64,000 nt of DNA from Bittarella massiliensis (ex Durand et al. 2017) (GCF_001486165.1 NZ_LN908977.1:822122-886121); one strand, 5' to 3'; shown: positions 15,615 to 23,176, counted from the first letter of the stretch. A program made the numbers and translations. The notes: generated from the sequence alone by a model not told the origin.

Positions 15615-15643
15615 TTGCAAAAAAAGGGGGGATGGGGCATAAT
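15615..15643 (+). promoter_or_regulatory. Promoter of the GNAT acetyltransferase gene
   Basis: TTGCAA (15615-15620), 17-nt spacer and CATAAT (15638-15643) lie 54 bp upstream of the GTG start at 15697, divergent from the padR promoter. Confidence 0.6.
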
Positions 15644-15696
15644 AAAGGGCGTTTGAAAAAGAAGGAAAACAGACTGCGAGAGAAAGGAGATCAGCT

Positions 15697-16203
15697 GTGA
15701 AAAACCGCTTTGTCACCCCGGGAGGCGAATTTGTCATCCGCCCCACGCGGGAAGAGGACTGCCCGCTCATCCTCTCCTTTATCAAGGAGCTGGCCGAGTA
15801 CGAGAAGATGGGCGACTTGGTGGAAGCCACCGTCGAGACCCTGCGCCACTCCCTCTTTGGGCGGGGGGCCGCCCGCTGCGTCATCGGCGAGCTGGAGGGG
15901 GAGCCGGTGGGGTTTGCCCTCTACTTCTTCAACTTCTCCACCTTTGTCGGCAAGCCCGGCCTCTATCTGGAGGACCTGTTCGTCCGCCCGGCCCACCGCG
16001 GGCTGGGGCTGGGCAAGCTCCTGCTGCAATACCTGGCCAACCTGGCGCGGGAGGAGGACTGCGGCCGGATGGAGTGGTTCTGCCTGGACTGGAACGCCCC
16101 CTCCATCGCCTTTTACAAAAAGATGGGCGCCCGCCCGCTGGACGATTGGACGGTCTTTCGCCTGGACGCCCAGGCCCTGGAGGACCTCGCCTTTCCCCAG
16201 TAG
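15697..16203 (+). CDS. GNAT N-acetyltransferase, diamine/thialysine acetyltransferase-like
   Basis: 168 residues from a GTG with AAAGGAGA upstream. The GNAT core is clear: L-E-D-L-F-V-R-P-A-H-R-G-L-G-L-G-K at about 88-104 (acetyl-CoA loop) and L-D-W-N-A-P-S-I-A-F-Y-K-K-M-G-A near the end. The pattern F-F-N-F-S-T-F-V-G-K-P-G-L-Y-L-E-D resembles SSAT/SSAT2-type enzymes that acetylate polyamines or thialysine. The substrate is inferred from that resemblance only. No partner gene is adjacent. Confidence 0.85.
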   Translation: MKNRFVTPGGEFVIRPTREEDCPLILSFIKELAEYEKMGDLVEATVETLRHSLFGRGAARCVIGELEGEPVGFALYFFNFSTFVGKPGLYLEDLFVRPAHRGLGLGKLLLQYLANLAREEDCGRMEWFCLDWNAPSIAFYKKMGARPLDDWTVFRLDAQALEDLAFPQ

Positions 16204-16382
16204 CCGCCCTCTCCAAAAGCCGGCAACGCCTCCTCTTTTGAGGGGGCGTTTTGTGCGCTCCCGGCGATCCGTCCCCGCAGCGGGATTGCCAGGAAGGCAC
16301 TTTTTTTGTATACTGTCTTTAAAAGGCGTTCCGATGAACCTGTTTTTTTAGAAATTTGAGCAGAAAAGGGGGCGAAACCACC

Positions 16383-17396
16383 TTGCAAAGACAGCGCGTT
16401 CCCACCCTGCGCCTGGTCGCCTGCCTGGCGGCTGCCTCCCTTTTGTTGGGCGGCTGCGCCGCCTTCTCCCAAGACGACGCTCCCCTCTCCTCCCCTGTCA
16501 GCGCGGCCGACCTGGGGATCGACATGGACTGCAGGGACCAGGGCCGTCTCACCGCCGGAGACAAAAATTACATCTACGCCGCAGGCAGACGGGGCATCTA
16601 CCAAATCGGCAGGGGAACAGCCAGCGGCGAGTTGATCCTCCCCCTGTCCTCCCGGGCGCAGTACCTCATCCGCTACCAGAAATACCTCTACTACCTGCAA
16701 GACGGCGCCCTCTTCGCCCTGGATCTACAGACCCGCGCCGTCCACCCCCTGGGGATCGAAGCGGGGGATGTCTCCCTCCTCAAAAACGCCCTCTATGTCA
16801 CCACCCCAGACGGCGGCGACCGGCTGCTCTACCGGCTGCAAAATCCCCTCACCCCGACCCTGGAAGAGCGGGTGCCCGCCGAGGAGGGGACCGCCTACCC
16901 CCACTTTTACACCGGTATCCTCGACGGCGCTGCCGGCGTCGCCTACCGGGAATGGGCGGACCCAAAAGACCCCCTCTCCCTGACCGTCGCCCTCCTCTCC
17001 CCCGACGCGGGGGAACTGTCCGCCCCCATCTCCCTGCCCAGCGAGCGCAACGGCTCCCACCTGGTCACCCCGGAGGGCGTCTACTACGCGGACAACGGCA
17101 TCTACCGGGCCCCCTTCGGCGGCAGCCGGATGCACCTCACCGTCAACCACTCGACCGCCCCCCTCTTCATCGCCTATGACAGCCAATGGGTCTATTTTAT
17201 GGACGTGGCCAACTCGGAGAAAAGGGTCTACCGGCTGCGCTGGGAGACGGTGGAGGAGATCCCCCGCTTGCAGGGGATCGACTCCTTTGAGGTCATCTGC
17301 GACTGGATCTATTTCTACGACGAGACCTCCGACGTCCTCTGCCGCATTTACATGGGGCTGCCCGAGAGCTCTTTACAGGTGGAAACCGAATTTTAG
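16383..17396 (+). CDS. Lipoprotein with DUF5050-like beta-propeller repeats
   Basis: 337 residues from a TTG at 16383 (AAAAGGGGG about 10 nt upstream; another TTG lies 9 codons earlier). The signal peptide ends in lipobox L-L-G-G-C, so the mature protein should be lipid-anchored outside the membrane. The rest has recurring blades of the type Y-I-Y-A-A-x-x-x-G-I-Y-Q-I and Y-L-Y-Y-L-Q-D-G-A-L-F-A-L-D, as in DUF5050-like propellers. No catalytic motif is seen. It is flanked downstream by a perfect 20-bp terminator and appears monocistronic. The function is unknown. Confidence 0.78.
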   Translation: MQRQRVPTLRLVACLAAASLLLGGCAAFSQDDAPLSSPVSAADLGIDMDCRDQGRLTAGDKNYIYAAGRRGIYQIGRGTASGELILPLSSRAQYLIRYQKYLYYLQDGALFALDLQTRAVHPLGIEAGDVSLLKNALYVTTPDGGDRLLYRLQNPLTPTLEERVPAEEGTAYPHFYTGILDGAAGVAYREWADPKDPLSLTVALLSPDAGELSAPISLPSERNGSHLVTPEGVYYADNGIYRAPFGGSRMHLTVNHSTAPLFIAYDSQWVYFMDVANSEKRVYRLRWETVEEIPRLQGIDSFEVICDWIYFYDETSDVLCRIYMGLPESSLQVETEF

Positions 17397-17404
17397 ACAA
17401 ACCA

Positions 17405-17449
17405 GCAAACAGAAAAGGCGGCTGATTTTCAGCCGCCTTTTCTGTTTGC
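17405..17449 (+). terminator. Terminator of the lipoprotein gene
   Basis: A perfect 20-bp stem (17405-17424 with 17430-17449) has loop ATTTT and begins 8 bp after the stop. Internal A/T tracts within the stem give terminator character in both directions. Confidence 0.82.
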
Positions 17450-17545
17450 CCTGCAAGATGGGAACAGGGGGCCGATGGGCCGATAGGATGCCCCTCTCCT
17501 TTGGCCCCTCGAGAAGGAGCTCGGCGCCCGCCCCTGCTACCAGCC

Positions 17546-17580
17546 AAAAAAGAAGCAACCCCAAAAGGCGGTTGCTTCTT
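17546..17580 (-). terminator. Terminator of the GNAT/APH genes; left copy of a hairpin repeated at 19858-19887
   Basis: The stem AGAAGCAACC / GGTTGCTTCT is followed on the minus strand by six T. The 15 bases AAAAAAGAAGCAACC (17546-17560) recur exactly at 19858-19872, next to tRNA-Ser. Confidence 0.85.
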
Positions 17581-17678
17581 CCCCACACGTCGGCACAAAA
17601 CGCCCTTGCAAAGAGCAGTCCGAACCACGGCATTTATCCGTTTGTCGCTCTGTTTTCAACTTTGGGGCTGCAATGGCG

Positions 17679-18269
17679 CTAGACGTCCCTTTCCACGAAG
17701 TGCTTTTCGTACTGGTTCCAGTATTTTTTAAAGACACGGCTGTCGTCTCCGTCAAGATTTAGCTGGTACAGCCGAAAAACGACGGGAATATCTTTGGGCT
17801 GCCACTGCTCTTCATAGGAATAGCAGTACTTCATCCCCACCTGCTTCATCACCCCACCACTGCGGGGATTGTTGACGTCGTGGGTTGCTGTGATATAGGG
17901 AAGCCCGTCTTTTCTTACCTGTTCTACAAGGGCTTTTCCCGCCTCGGTCACAATGCCTTGATGCCAGAACTCCTTTCGCAGAGCATAGCCAAAATCGTGG
18001 CTTTCGTCCATATCCACCTTGATGTAGCCGATTGGAAAGTTGTCTCCCTTCAAGCAGATGGCATAGGCGTAGGCCCGGGGCTTTTCATAGTTGGCCGCAT
18101 ACCTCTCTTCGTAAAAAGCCCTTGCGTCCGCCACGCTTTTGGCGGGGAACCAGGGCAAAAAGGTATTGACCTCCCCGTCTTTCAAAAGCAGGTAGAGCGC
18201 CTCCATATCCTCCTCTGTAAACTTTCTCAAAATCAGGCGCTCCGTCTCCAAAACAGGGGTATTTTCCAT
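17679..18269 (-). CDS. RimJ/RimL-type GNAT acetyltransferase
   Basis: 196 residues. The start M-E-N-T-P-V-L-E-T-E-R-L-I-L-R-K-F is typical of RimJ/RimL-like GNATs. F-G-Y-A-L-R-K-E-F-W-H-Q-G-I-V-T-E-A at about 92-109 is the acetyl-CoA loop region, and H-D-V-N-N-P-R-S follows. Relatives acetylate ribosomal protein N-termini or small molecules including antibiotics; the substrate is not determinable. It lies 12 bp downstream of the aminoglycoside-phosphotransferase-like gene, probably one transcript. GC content is visibly lower than in the surrounding genes, suggesting acquisition by transfer. Confidence 0.86.
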   Translation of the reverse strand: MENTPVLETERLILRKFTEEDMEALYLLLKDGEVNTFLPWFPAKSVADARAFYEERYAANYEKPRAYAYAICLKGDNFPIGYIKVDMDESHDFGYALRKEFWHQGIVTEAGKALVEQVRKDGLPYITATHDVNNPRSGGVMKQVGMKYCYSYEEQWQPKDIPVVFRLYQLNLDGDDSRVFKKYWNQYEKHFVERDV

Positions 18270-18281
18270 GTTGCATCCTCC

Positions 18282-19148
18282 TTACCCTTCGCTGTACTCC
18301 CTCAAAATTGCATTTATCGTGTGCCTGGCGTTGCCGGCCACCAGGGGCTCCGGCGCGCGATAGGTCACCAGCGCCTTCCACAGCGCCCATCCCCTTGCCC
18401 GAGCGATCGTGCCGGTGTCCAGGCCCTGCAAAAAGGCCCTTCTGCTGCTGCCGTCAAAATATGTCCACGCCATGGCGTAGTCGCAGGCGGGATCGCCAAC
18501 CCCCATGATGCCAAAGTCAATAACGCCGCAGAGGTCGCCGTCTTTCACCAAAAGGTTGCCCGGCGCAACGTCGCCGTGAAGCCACACAGGGGCGGCGTTC
18601 CACTCTGTCGCAACGGCCTCTCTCCATATCTCCTGAATGCTGCGGACCGGCAGAACAAATTCTAAATCGCGCAGGGAGGACGCGACCTGGCGGCTGTAAA
18701 CAGCCGGGTTTGCACCCCTAAAAAAGTTGTGTGCCCCCGCAGCGGGCCCTCCCTCGGGACAGACGCCCTGCAGCTCTTTCAGAAAGGCCGAGAGCTGGGT
18801 GGCGATCCGCACCTTCTCAGAAACGGCACATCCGCTCAAGGGTCCGCCCTCCACATATACATTGACCGACCAGGGAAACGGATAGTACCCCGTGGCCTTT
18901 CCCTGCGCAAGGGGCCGCGAGATCGGGAGGGACAGATTTGACGCCAAAAATGGGAGCCACTTTCCCTCTTTTTCGATTTGCGGGACGTACTCTTGGCCGC
19001 TTGGCAGGCGGATGGTCATCTGCTCGCCCAAGTGAAATGTCCTGTTGTCGTGTCCGCTCTGTGCAACCGGCCTGATTTCCAGATGGGCCCATTGGGGAAA
19101 CTGCTCCTCTATCAGCCGGGTGACCACTTCGGTCGAAATGTTAACCAT
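18282..19148 (-). CDS. Aminoglycoside phosphotransferase (APH) family protein
   Basis: 288 residues with the APH/choline-kinase fold. The catalytic loop is W-L-H-G-D-V-A-P-G-N-L-L-V (about 190-202), followed by the metal-binding I-D-F-G-I-M-G-V-G-D-P-A-C-D. The N-lobe has F-H-L-G-E-Q-M-T-I-R-L-P. Such proteins phosphorylate small-molecule hydroxyls; members include resistance enzymes and macrolide kinases, but most are of unknown substrate. A resistance phenotype should not be assumed. It pairs with a GNAT gene downstream in a low-GC block. A promoter lies at 19184-19213. Confidence 0.84.
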   Translation of the reverse strand: MVNISTEVVTRLIEEQFPQWAHLEIRPVAQSGHDNRTFHLGEQMTIRLPSGQEYVPQIEKEGKWLPFLASNLSLPISRPLAQGKATGYYPFPWSVNVYVEGGPLSGCAVSEKVRIATQLSAFLKELQGVCPEGGPAAGAHNFFRGANPAVYSRQVASSLRDLEFVLPVRSIQEIWREAVATEWNAAPVWLHGDVAPGNLLVKDGDLCGVIDFGIMGVGDPACDYAMAWTYFDGSSRRAFLQGLDTGTIARARGWALWKALVTYRAPEPLVAGNARHTINAILREYSEG

Positions 19149-19183
19149 AGAAACTCCTTTTCGGTTCGGCGGTATCTGTTTTT

Positions 19184-19213
19184 ATTATAGAAAATCCGGC
19201 ATCCCCTTTACAA
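19184..19213 (-). promoter_or_regulatory. Promoter of the APH-GNAT pair
   Basis: Minus strand: TTGTAA (19213-19208), 18-nt spacer, TATAAT (19189-19184), 35 bp before the ATG at 19148. Confidence 0.65.
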
Positions 19214-19234
19214 CCTACAAATTTGTTATACACA

Positions 19235-19275
19235 AAAAATAGGGGGCCGCAGAACGCCTGCAGCCCCCTATTTTT
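19235..19275 (-). terminator. Terminator overlapping the stop of the CD3324-family gene
   Basis: AAAAATAGGGGGC (19235-19247) pairs with GCCCCCTATTTTT (19263-19275). The minus-strand T-tract follows. It isolates the CD3324-family gene from the APH promoter. Confidence 0.85.
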
Positions 19276-19546
19276 ACACGCCCCGCTTTCTCTGTGAGGT
19301 GAGGATCCGCTCTATGCCCTTTAACGAAAGGCTGTATTTGTCCGACAGCGCCTCTATGGGAACGCCTTTTTGGTACTCTCGGCAAATTTCGAGATCCCTT
19401 TTCGCAAAGAATTCACGCGCCCCACTTTTGCTTCCCCAAGACTTTCTCTTGCGGCTGGGGATGTAGAGGTATTCACCGTCAACATATTTCTGTATTTCTC
19501 TCACCAGATCAGCGGGCAGTCGCTCCGTTGCAGATTGATAACCCAT
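19274..19546 (-). CDS. CD3324-family small HTH protein
   Basis: 90 residues from the ATG at 19546 (GAGGAG six bases upstream; frame open 15 codons further). It matches the clostridial CD3324 family: M-G-Y-Q-S-A-T-E-R-L-P at the start, I-Q-K-Y-V-D-G-E-Y-L-Y-I-P, and a C-terminal helix-turn-helix, L-S-D-K-Y-S-L-S-L-K-G-I-E-R-I. Members resemble Mor-type regulators but have no established targets. The gene has its own promoter at 19710-19738 and an unusually long leader with a hairpin and a possible 21-codon mini-gene. GC content is low compared with neighbours. Confidence 0.82.
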   Translation of the reverse strand: MGYQSATERLPADLVREIQKYVDGEYLYIPSRKRKSWGSKSGAREFFAKRDLEICREYQKGVPIEALSDKYSLSLKGIERILTSQRKRGV

Positions 19547-19612
19547 TTTGCTCTCCTCAATTGGCATTTTCTCAAATTCCAAATAAGGCATAGCAAAAAC
19601 TACTCCAACGAA

Positions 19613-19678
19613 TTAAAGAGAGACGACATCCGTCGCAATAGCCTTTGCTATGCGACAAGTTTTGAACAGTACGCGCAT
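19613..19678 (-). CDS. Possible 21-residue leader peptide (uncertain)
   Basis: ATG at 19678 with AAAGGGTG eight bases upstream opens a frame of 21 codons (M-R-V-L-F-K-T-C-R-I-A-K-A-I-A-T-D-V-V-S-L) ending TAA at 19613. It lies wholly in the transcribed leader between the promoter at 19710-19738 and the CD3324-family gene. Codons within it form the imperfect hairpin GTCGCATAGC / GCTATTGCGAC (about 19631-19657). It may be a regulatory mini-gene or chance. Confidence 0.35.
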   Translation of the reverse strand: MRVLFKTCRIAKAIATDVVSL

Positions 19679-19709
19679 GAAAAATCACCCTTTCAAACGA
19701 TTCGCCTCC

Positions 19710-19738
19710 ATTGTATCTTTGGACGCTTTTCCTGTCAA
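19710..19738 (-). promoter_or_regulatory. Promoter of the CD3324-family gene
   Basis: Minus strand: TTGACA (19738-19733), 17-nt spacer, TACAAT (19715-19710), a near-perfect sigma-A promoter about 165 bp upstream of the gene start. Between it and tRNA-Ser (19739-19857) no gene is seen. Confidence 0.85.
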
Positions 19739-19857
19739 GAAATAAGGGGGCCGGGCACCCCAAGTCACGGCAGGGCAGCTCTCCCCCCGCCGCGCAGGTG
19801 CCGGTCGGCGGGCCCCACGCCCTCCTCTGAAAAGCCCACTTTTTTCAAAAAGGCGCA

Positions 19858-19887
19858 AAAAAAGAAGCAACCAAATCGGTTGCTTCT
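19858..19887 (-). terminator. tRNA-Ser terminator; right copy of the repeated hairpin
   Basis: AGAAGCAACC (19863-19872), loop AAATC, GGTTGCTTCT (19878-19887), then seven T on the minus strand. The same A-tract plus stem occurs at 17546-17579. Confidence 0.88.
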
Positions 19888-19889
19888 CG

Positions 19890-19981
19890 TGGCGGAAAGA
19901 GAGGGATTCGAACCCTCGAGACGGTATCACCGCCTACACGATTTCCAGTCGTGCGCCTTCGACCAGCTCAGCCATCTTTCC
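19890..19981 (-). tRNA. tRNA-Ser(GGA)
   Basis: 92 nt including encoded CCA. The acceptor GGAAAGA pairs with TCTTTCC. The D arm reads GCTGAGCTGGTCGAAGGC. The anticodon arm CACGACT-GGA-AATCGTG gives anticodon GGA for UCC/UCU. The long variable arm (GCGGTGATACCGT region) is typical of tRNA-Ser, and the T arm has GAGGGTTCGAATCCCTC. A promoter and a terminator frame it as a single-tRNA transcript. Confidence 0.97.
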
Positions 19982-20003
19982 GCATATCGCAGGGCGCTCA
20001 TTT

Positions 20004-20032
20004 ATTATACCCATGGGTTTCCAAAAAATCAA
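20004..20032 (-). promoter_or_regulatory. Promoter of tRNA-Ser
   Basis: Minus strand: TTGATT (20032-20027), 17-nt spacer, TATAAT (20009-20004), 22 bp before the mature tRNA 5' end. Confidence 0.85.
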
Positions 20033-20114
20033 CCCCCTTTTTTTCATTTTCGCAAATAATTTGTCTCTTTGCGCCCACACTATCTGCAAAACCAAAATAG
20101 GGGGAAAACGAATC

Positions 20115-20537
20115 ATGGACCAGAACACCGAACTGCTCGACTTCATCTACAAAAACACCGAAATGGGGCTCTCCACCCTCGACCGGCTGGTGGGGATCGC
20201 CGAGGACGACCACTTCAAGGTCGCCCTCCTCACCCAGAAGGAAGAATACCACAAAATCTTCGCCGAGGCCAAACAGCTGGCCGGGGTGGAGCTGGAAAAG
20301 ACCGGCGCCATGGCCAAGTTCTCGGCCTATATGATGCTGGAGCTCAAGACCCTGGCCGACAACTCTCCCTCCCACATCGCCGAGATGCTCATTCAGGGCA
20401 GCACCATGGGGGTGGTGGACATGACCAAGCGGCTCAAGGAGTACACCTGCGCCAGCGACGAGGTGCGCGCCCTGGCCCAAAAACTGCTGGAGACCGAGCA
20501 GCAAAACATCGAGACCATGAAGGGGTTTTTGCGCTAG
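20115..20537 (+). CDS. Predicted helical-bundle protein of unknown function
   Basis: 140 residues from the ATG at 20115 (AGGGGG upstream). It is composed almost entirely of amphipathic helices, starting M-D-Q-N-T-E-L-L-D-F-I-Y-K-N-T-E-M-G. The pattern, with E-E-Y-H and T-E-Q-Q-N-I-E-T-M in the last helix, suggests a four-helix, ferritin-like bundle, but I do not recognise the family. Similar small proteins are widespread in gut Clostridia. There is no membrane segment or signal peptide. It stands alone between divergent tRNA-Ser and a converging lipase gene 7 bp away; no separate terminator is visible. Confidence 0.75.
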   Translation: MDQNTELLDFIYKNTEMGLSTLDRLVGIAEDDHFKVALLTQKEEYHKIFAEAKQLAGVELEKTGAMAKFSAYMMLELKTLADNSPSHIAEMLIQGSTMGVVDMTKRLKEYTCASDEVRALAQKLLETEQQNIETMKGFLR

Positions 20538-20544
20538 CAGGCCG

Positions 20545-21222
20545 TCACAGCCCCTGGGAGCGGAGCAGCCCCCGATAGTAGTTTTGCGGCCGGTGGGCCT
20601 CAAAGGAGACGGCGCCCGGCAGCCGCGGGGGGCCGACGGCGACCCGGATGCCCACGTGGCGAAACCCCATCCAGGCAAAGGGCACCTTGGTGACGATGTC
20701 GTTGCCGTTTTCCACCCGAAAGGTCTTGAACACCCGCCGGTTGAAGGACTGGGCAAAGGCCCGGTTGCCCACCCGCGGGCAGCCAAAGAGAACCACCTCA
20801 AAATCCTTCTCGGGAAAGTTGTACTGCAGGTCCACCGCGCACAAAACCGCCAGCGCCGCCCCGTAGGAGTGGCCGGTGACCCGCACCTTCTCCGCCTCTT
20901 TGGGGAGAAAATAGCGGATGGCGTCGCGCACTTCGGGGTTTTTGTACATGTCGATGAAGCCCCCGTGCACCCGAATTTTGGAAGCGGTGTTGTCGTAGGG
21001 GATCTTCTTTTTGCAAAAGCGAAAATCGGTGGCCCAGTCCCTGGCCGAATCGGTTCCCCGAAAGGCGATGTAGACCGTCTTTCCCACGCACTCCATATAG
21101 AGCTGGATCCCCGTCTTTCCGCTGTCGATAAAGCGCACTTCCCGCCCCTTTTTCACCGGCAGGTTGTCGCCATAAGCCGCGGCCGACAGTTCCAGCATCG
21201 CAGCAAAGCCCTTGTATTCCAT
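20545..21222 (-). CDS. Class 3 lipase family protein
   Basis: 225 residues, alpha/beta hydrolase of the Lipase_3 family. The nucleophile elbow is G-H-S-Y-G-A-A (about 118-124). The Asp is likely in N-G-N-D-I-V-T-K-V-P, and the His in F-E-A-H-R-P. I-A-F-R-G-T-D is the oxyanion-hole strand seen in this family. No signal peptide is visible, so it is probably cytoplasmic; the lipid substrate is unknown. The ATG at 21222 has GGGGG about 10 nt upstream; a TTG two codons earlier is possible. It lies just downstream of rmuC, separated by a hairpin. Confidence 0.85.
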   Translation of the reverse strand: MEYKGFAAMLELSAAAYGDNLPVKKGREVRFIDSGKTGIQLYMECVGKTVYIAFRGTDSARDWATDFRFCKKKIPYDNTASKIRVHGGFIDMYKNPEVRDAIRYFLPKEAEKVRVTGHSYGAALAVLCAVDLQYNFPEKDFEVVLFGCPRVGNRAFAQSFNRRVFKTFRVENGNDIVTKVPFAWMGFRHVGIRVAVGPPRLPGAVSFEAHRPQNYYRGLLRSQGL

Positions 21223-21228
21223 CTTCAA

Positions 21229-21262
21229 AACACCCCCGGAGCCAGTCTATGCTCCAGGGGTG
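21229..21262 (-). terminator. Hairpin terminator after rmuC
   Basis: Minus strand ACACCCCTGGAGC pairs with GCTCCGGGGGTGT with one mismatch, followed by TTTTG. It is short on T, so some read-through into the lipase gene is likely. Confidence 0.6.
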
Positions 21263-21275
21263 TCTCTCTGCGCCC

Positions 21276-22589
21276 CTACGCCTCGGGCAGGCCCAGCACC
21301 TCGCCCGCCTCTTCCTCGGGCAGCTGGCTCACCTCTTTTAGGCGGCGCTGGATCTGGCGGGTGCGCACCCCCACCAGCCGGTCCAGCTCGCTGCCCGCCT
21401 GTTCCAGCCGCTGCTGGGCGGCCGAGAGGGCCCCTTCAAACTTGCCGAACTCGGTCTTGACCGCCCCCAGCACCTGCCACACCTCGCCCGAGCGCTTTTG
21501 GATGGCCAGGGTGCGAAAGCCCATCTGCAGGCTGTTGAGCATGGCCGCCATGGTGGTGGGCCCGGCCAGGCTGATCTTGTACTCGTTTTGCAGCGTCTCC
21601 ACCAGCCCCCGGCGGACCACCTCGGCGTAGAGCCCCTCCACCGGCAGGAAGAGGATGCCGAAATCGGTGGTGTGGGGCGGGGCGATGTACTTGTCGCGGA
21701 TGTCCTTGGCAAACTGCTTGACCCGCCGCTCCAATGCGGTGCCCAGCTGCTCGATCTCGGCGGGGTCGCCCCGGTCGTAGGCGTCCATCAGTTGGGCGTA
21801 GGCGTCGGCCGGGAACTTGGCGTCAACGGGCAGCCAGACCGGCTCCTCCCCGTCCCCCGGCAGCTTGACGGCAAACTCCACCACGTTCTTGCTCCCCGGC
21901 TTGGTGCAGACGTTCTGGCCGTACTGCTCGGGGGCGAGGATCTGCTCCAGGATGGCCCCCAGCTGGATCTCGCCCAGGATGCCCCGGGTCTTGACGTTGG
22001 AGAGGACCTTTTTCAGATCCCCCACCCCAACGGCCAGCGTCTGCATCTCCCCCAGGCCTTTGTAGACCTGCTCCAACCGCTCGCTGACCACCTTGAAGGA
22101 CTGGCCCAGCCGCTCGTCCAAGGTCTTTTGCAGCTTTTCGTCCACCGTCAGGCGGATCCGGTCCAGCTGGCGGGCGTTGTCCTCCTGCATGGCGCTGACC
22201 CGGTTTTGCAGGGTGGCGCGCATCTGCTCCATCTGCTCGGCGCTCTGGCGGGTGAACTCGGCCATCCGGGCGTCGGTGCCCCGCACCGAGCGGTCCACCG
22301 ACTGCTGCAAGCTCTCCTGTCGCAGGGTCAGTTGGGTGTTCAGCTCCCCCAGCCGCTCGTTGAGGACGGCGGTGAACTGCCGCTGGGACTGGGCCAGCAC
22401 CTCCCCCAGCCCGGTGACCGAGGCCTGCACCGTCTGCAGGGTGTCCGCCCGGGCGGCCTGGGCCTCCTGCCGCAGGGCCTCCTTCAGCTCCTCCCCACCG
22501 GCATCCCCCCTGCGCCGCAGCAGCACGATCAGCACCGTCACCTGCAGGGCCAACACCGCGGCCAATACCAGCAAAATCGCCATCTCCAA
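21276..22589 (-). CDS. rmuC: RmuC-family DNA recombination protein
   Basis: 437 residues from a TTG at 22589, 7 nt after GGAGGG; an ATG two codons later is the alternative. One N-terminal membrane segment is followed by a long coiled coil (about 40-190) and the RmuC nuclease-like domain (about 190-390) with R-G-I-L-G-E-I-Q-L, P-V-D-A-K-F-P and D-F-G-I-L-F-L-P-V-E-G-L. RmuC limits inversions at short repeats and has a PD-(D/E)XK-like fold. It is monocistronic with its own extended -10 (TATACT, 22635-22630). Confidence 0.92.
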   Translation of the reverse strand: MEMAILLVLAAVLALQVTVLIVLLRRRGDAGGEELKEALRQEAQAARADTLQTVQASVTGLGEVLAQSQRQFTAVLNERLGELNTQLTLRQESLQQSVDRSVRGTDARMAEFTRQSAEQMEQMRATLQNRVSAMQEDNARQLDRIRLTVDEKLQKTLDERLGQSFKVVSERLEQVYKGLGEMQTLAVGVGDLKKVLSNVKTRGILGEIQLGAILEQILAPEQYGQNVCTKPGSKNVVEFAVKLPGDGEEPVWLPVDAKFPADAYAQLMDAYDRGDPAEIEQLGTALERRVKQFAKDIRDKYIAPPHTTDFGILFLPVEGLYAEVVRRGLVETLQNEYKISLAGPTTMAAMLNSLQMGFRTLAIQKRSGEVWQVLGAVKTEFGKFEGALSAAQQRLEQAGSELDRLVGVRTRQIQRRLKEVSQLPEEEAGEVLGLPEA

Positions 22590-22629
22590 AACCGATCCCT
22601 CCACCCTTTTCAAAAAAGAACTGTTGTTT

Positions 22630-22638
22630 AGTATAGCA
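22630..22638 (-). promoter_or_regulatory. Extended -10 promoter of rmuC
   Basis: TGC immediately before TATACT (22635-22630) on the minus strand, 41 bp upstream of the start. No clear -35 box. Confidence 0.55.
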
Positions 22639-22673
22639 CATCTCCCCGCCGGTTGCACCCCCCAAACGGGCGC

Positions 22674-22710
22674 AAAAAGGCGCGGGGCCCTCTCTCTGCC
22701 CCGCGCCTTT
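22674..22710 (-). terminator. Terminator of the MNT-HEPN pair
   Basis: AAAGGCGCGGGGC (22676-22688) pairs with GCCCCGCGCCTTT (22698-22710), then a T-tract on the minus strand, 8 bp past the HEPN stop. Confidence 0.88.
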
Positions 22711-22717
22711 CAGGCGG

Positions 22718-23176
22718 CTACTCCCCGGCTGCCTCCGGCCCGGCGGAGGGCAGCTCGCTGGCGTCCAGCTCCTCCTCCACCTGCTCACAGATAAAGGTGA
22801 ACATCTCCCGCGCCATGGCGGCAAACCGCCGCACCTGGCCCCGCCCCATCTCGTAGGGGACGTCGGTGGGGTACCGGGTCTCGATGTAGCAGTGGTTGAG
22901 GGCCGCGCTCTCGTCCAGCCACTGTGTAAATTCTCCGTCGTGCTTGACGGCCTGCTTGCAGAGCCAGGAGAGGTTGTGCCCGTCCACCAGGTTCCCGGTC
23001 TTGACCAGGATATAGGCCTTTAGGGCCTTTTCGATGGCCTGCTGGCAGTGGAAGGCACAGCTGAAATAGCAGCGGTCCTCCCGCCGCAGCAGCTCCACCG
23101 TCTCCATGTCCTCCTCGGCCCTGTCCATCCAGTCGTAGTAGCGGCGGCTGTCCCCGGTGTTGTGTCTACGCCTCAT
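22718..23176 (-). CDS. HEPN-domain protein (partner of the MNT-like gene)
   Basis: 152 residues, PF05168-like HEPN: W-M-D-R-A-E-E-D-M-E-T-V-E-L-L, then C-Q-Q-A-I-E-K-A-L-K-A-Y, D-G-H-N-L-S-W-L, and L-N-H-C-Y-I-E-T-R-Y-P-T-D. HEPN and MNT genes form toxin-antitoxin or regulatory pairs in many prokaryotes. No R-x4-6-H RNase motif is visible (the nearest is R-x7-H), so RNase activity is doubtful. It overlaps the end of the upstream MNT-like gene by 11 bp, showing tight coupling. The C-terminal tail is acidic and Ala/Pro-rich. Confidence 0.84.
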   Translation of the reverse strand: MRRRHNTGDSRRYYDWMDRAEEDMETVELLRREDRCYFSCAFHCQQAIEKALKAYILVKTGNLVDGHNLSWLCKQAVKHDGEFTQWLDESAALNHCYIETRYPTDVPYEMGRGQVRRFAAMAREMFTFICEQVEEELDASELPSAGPEAAGE

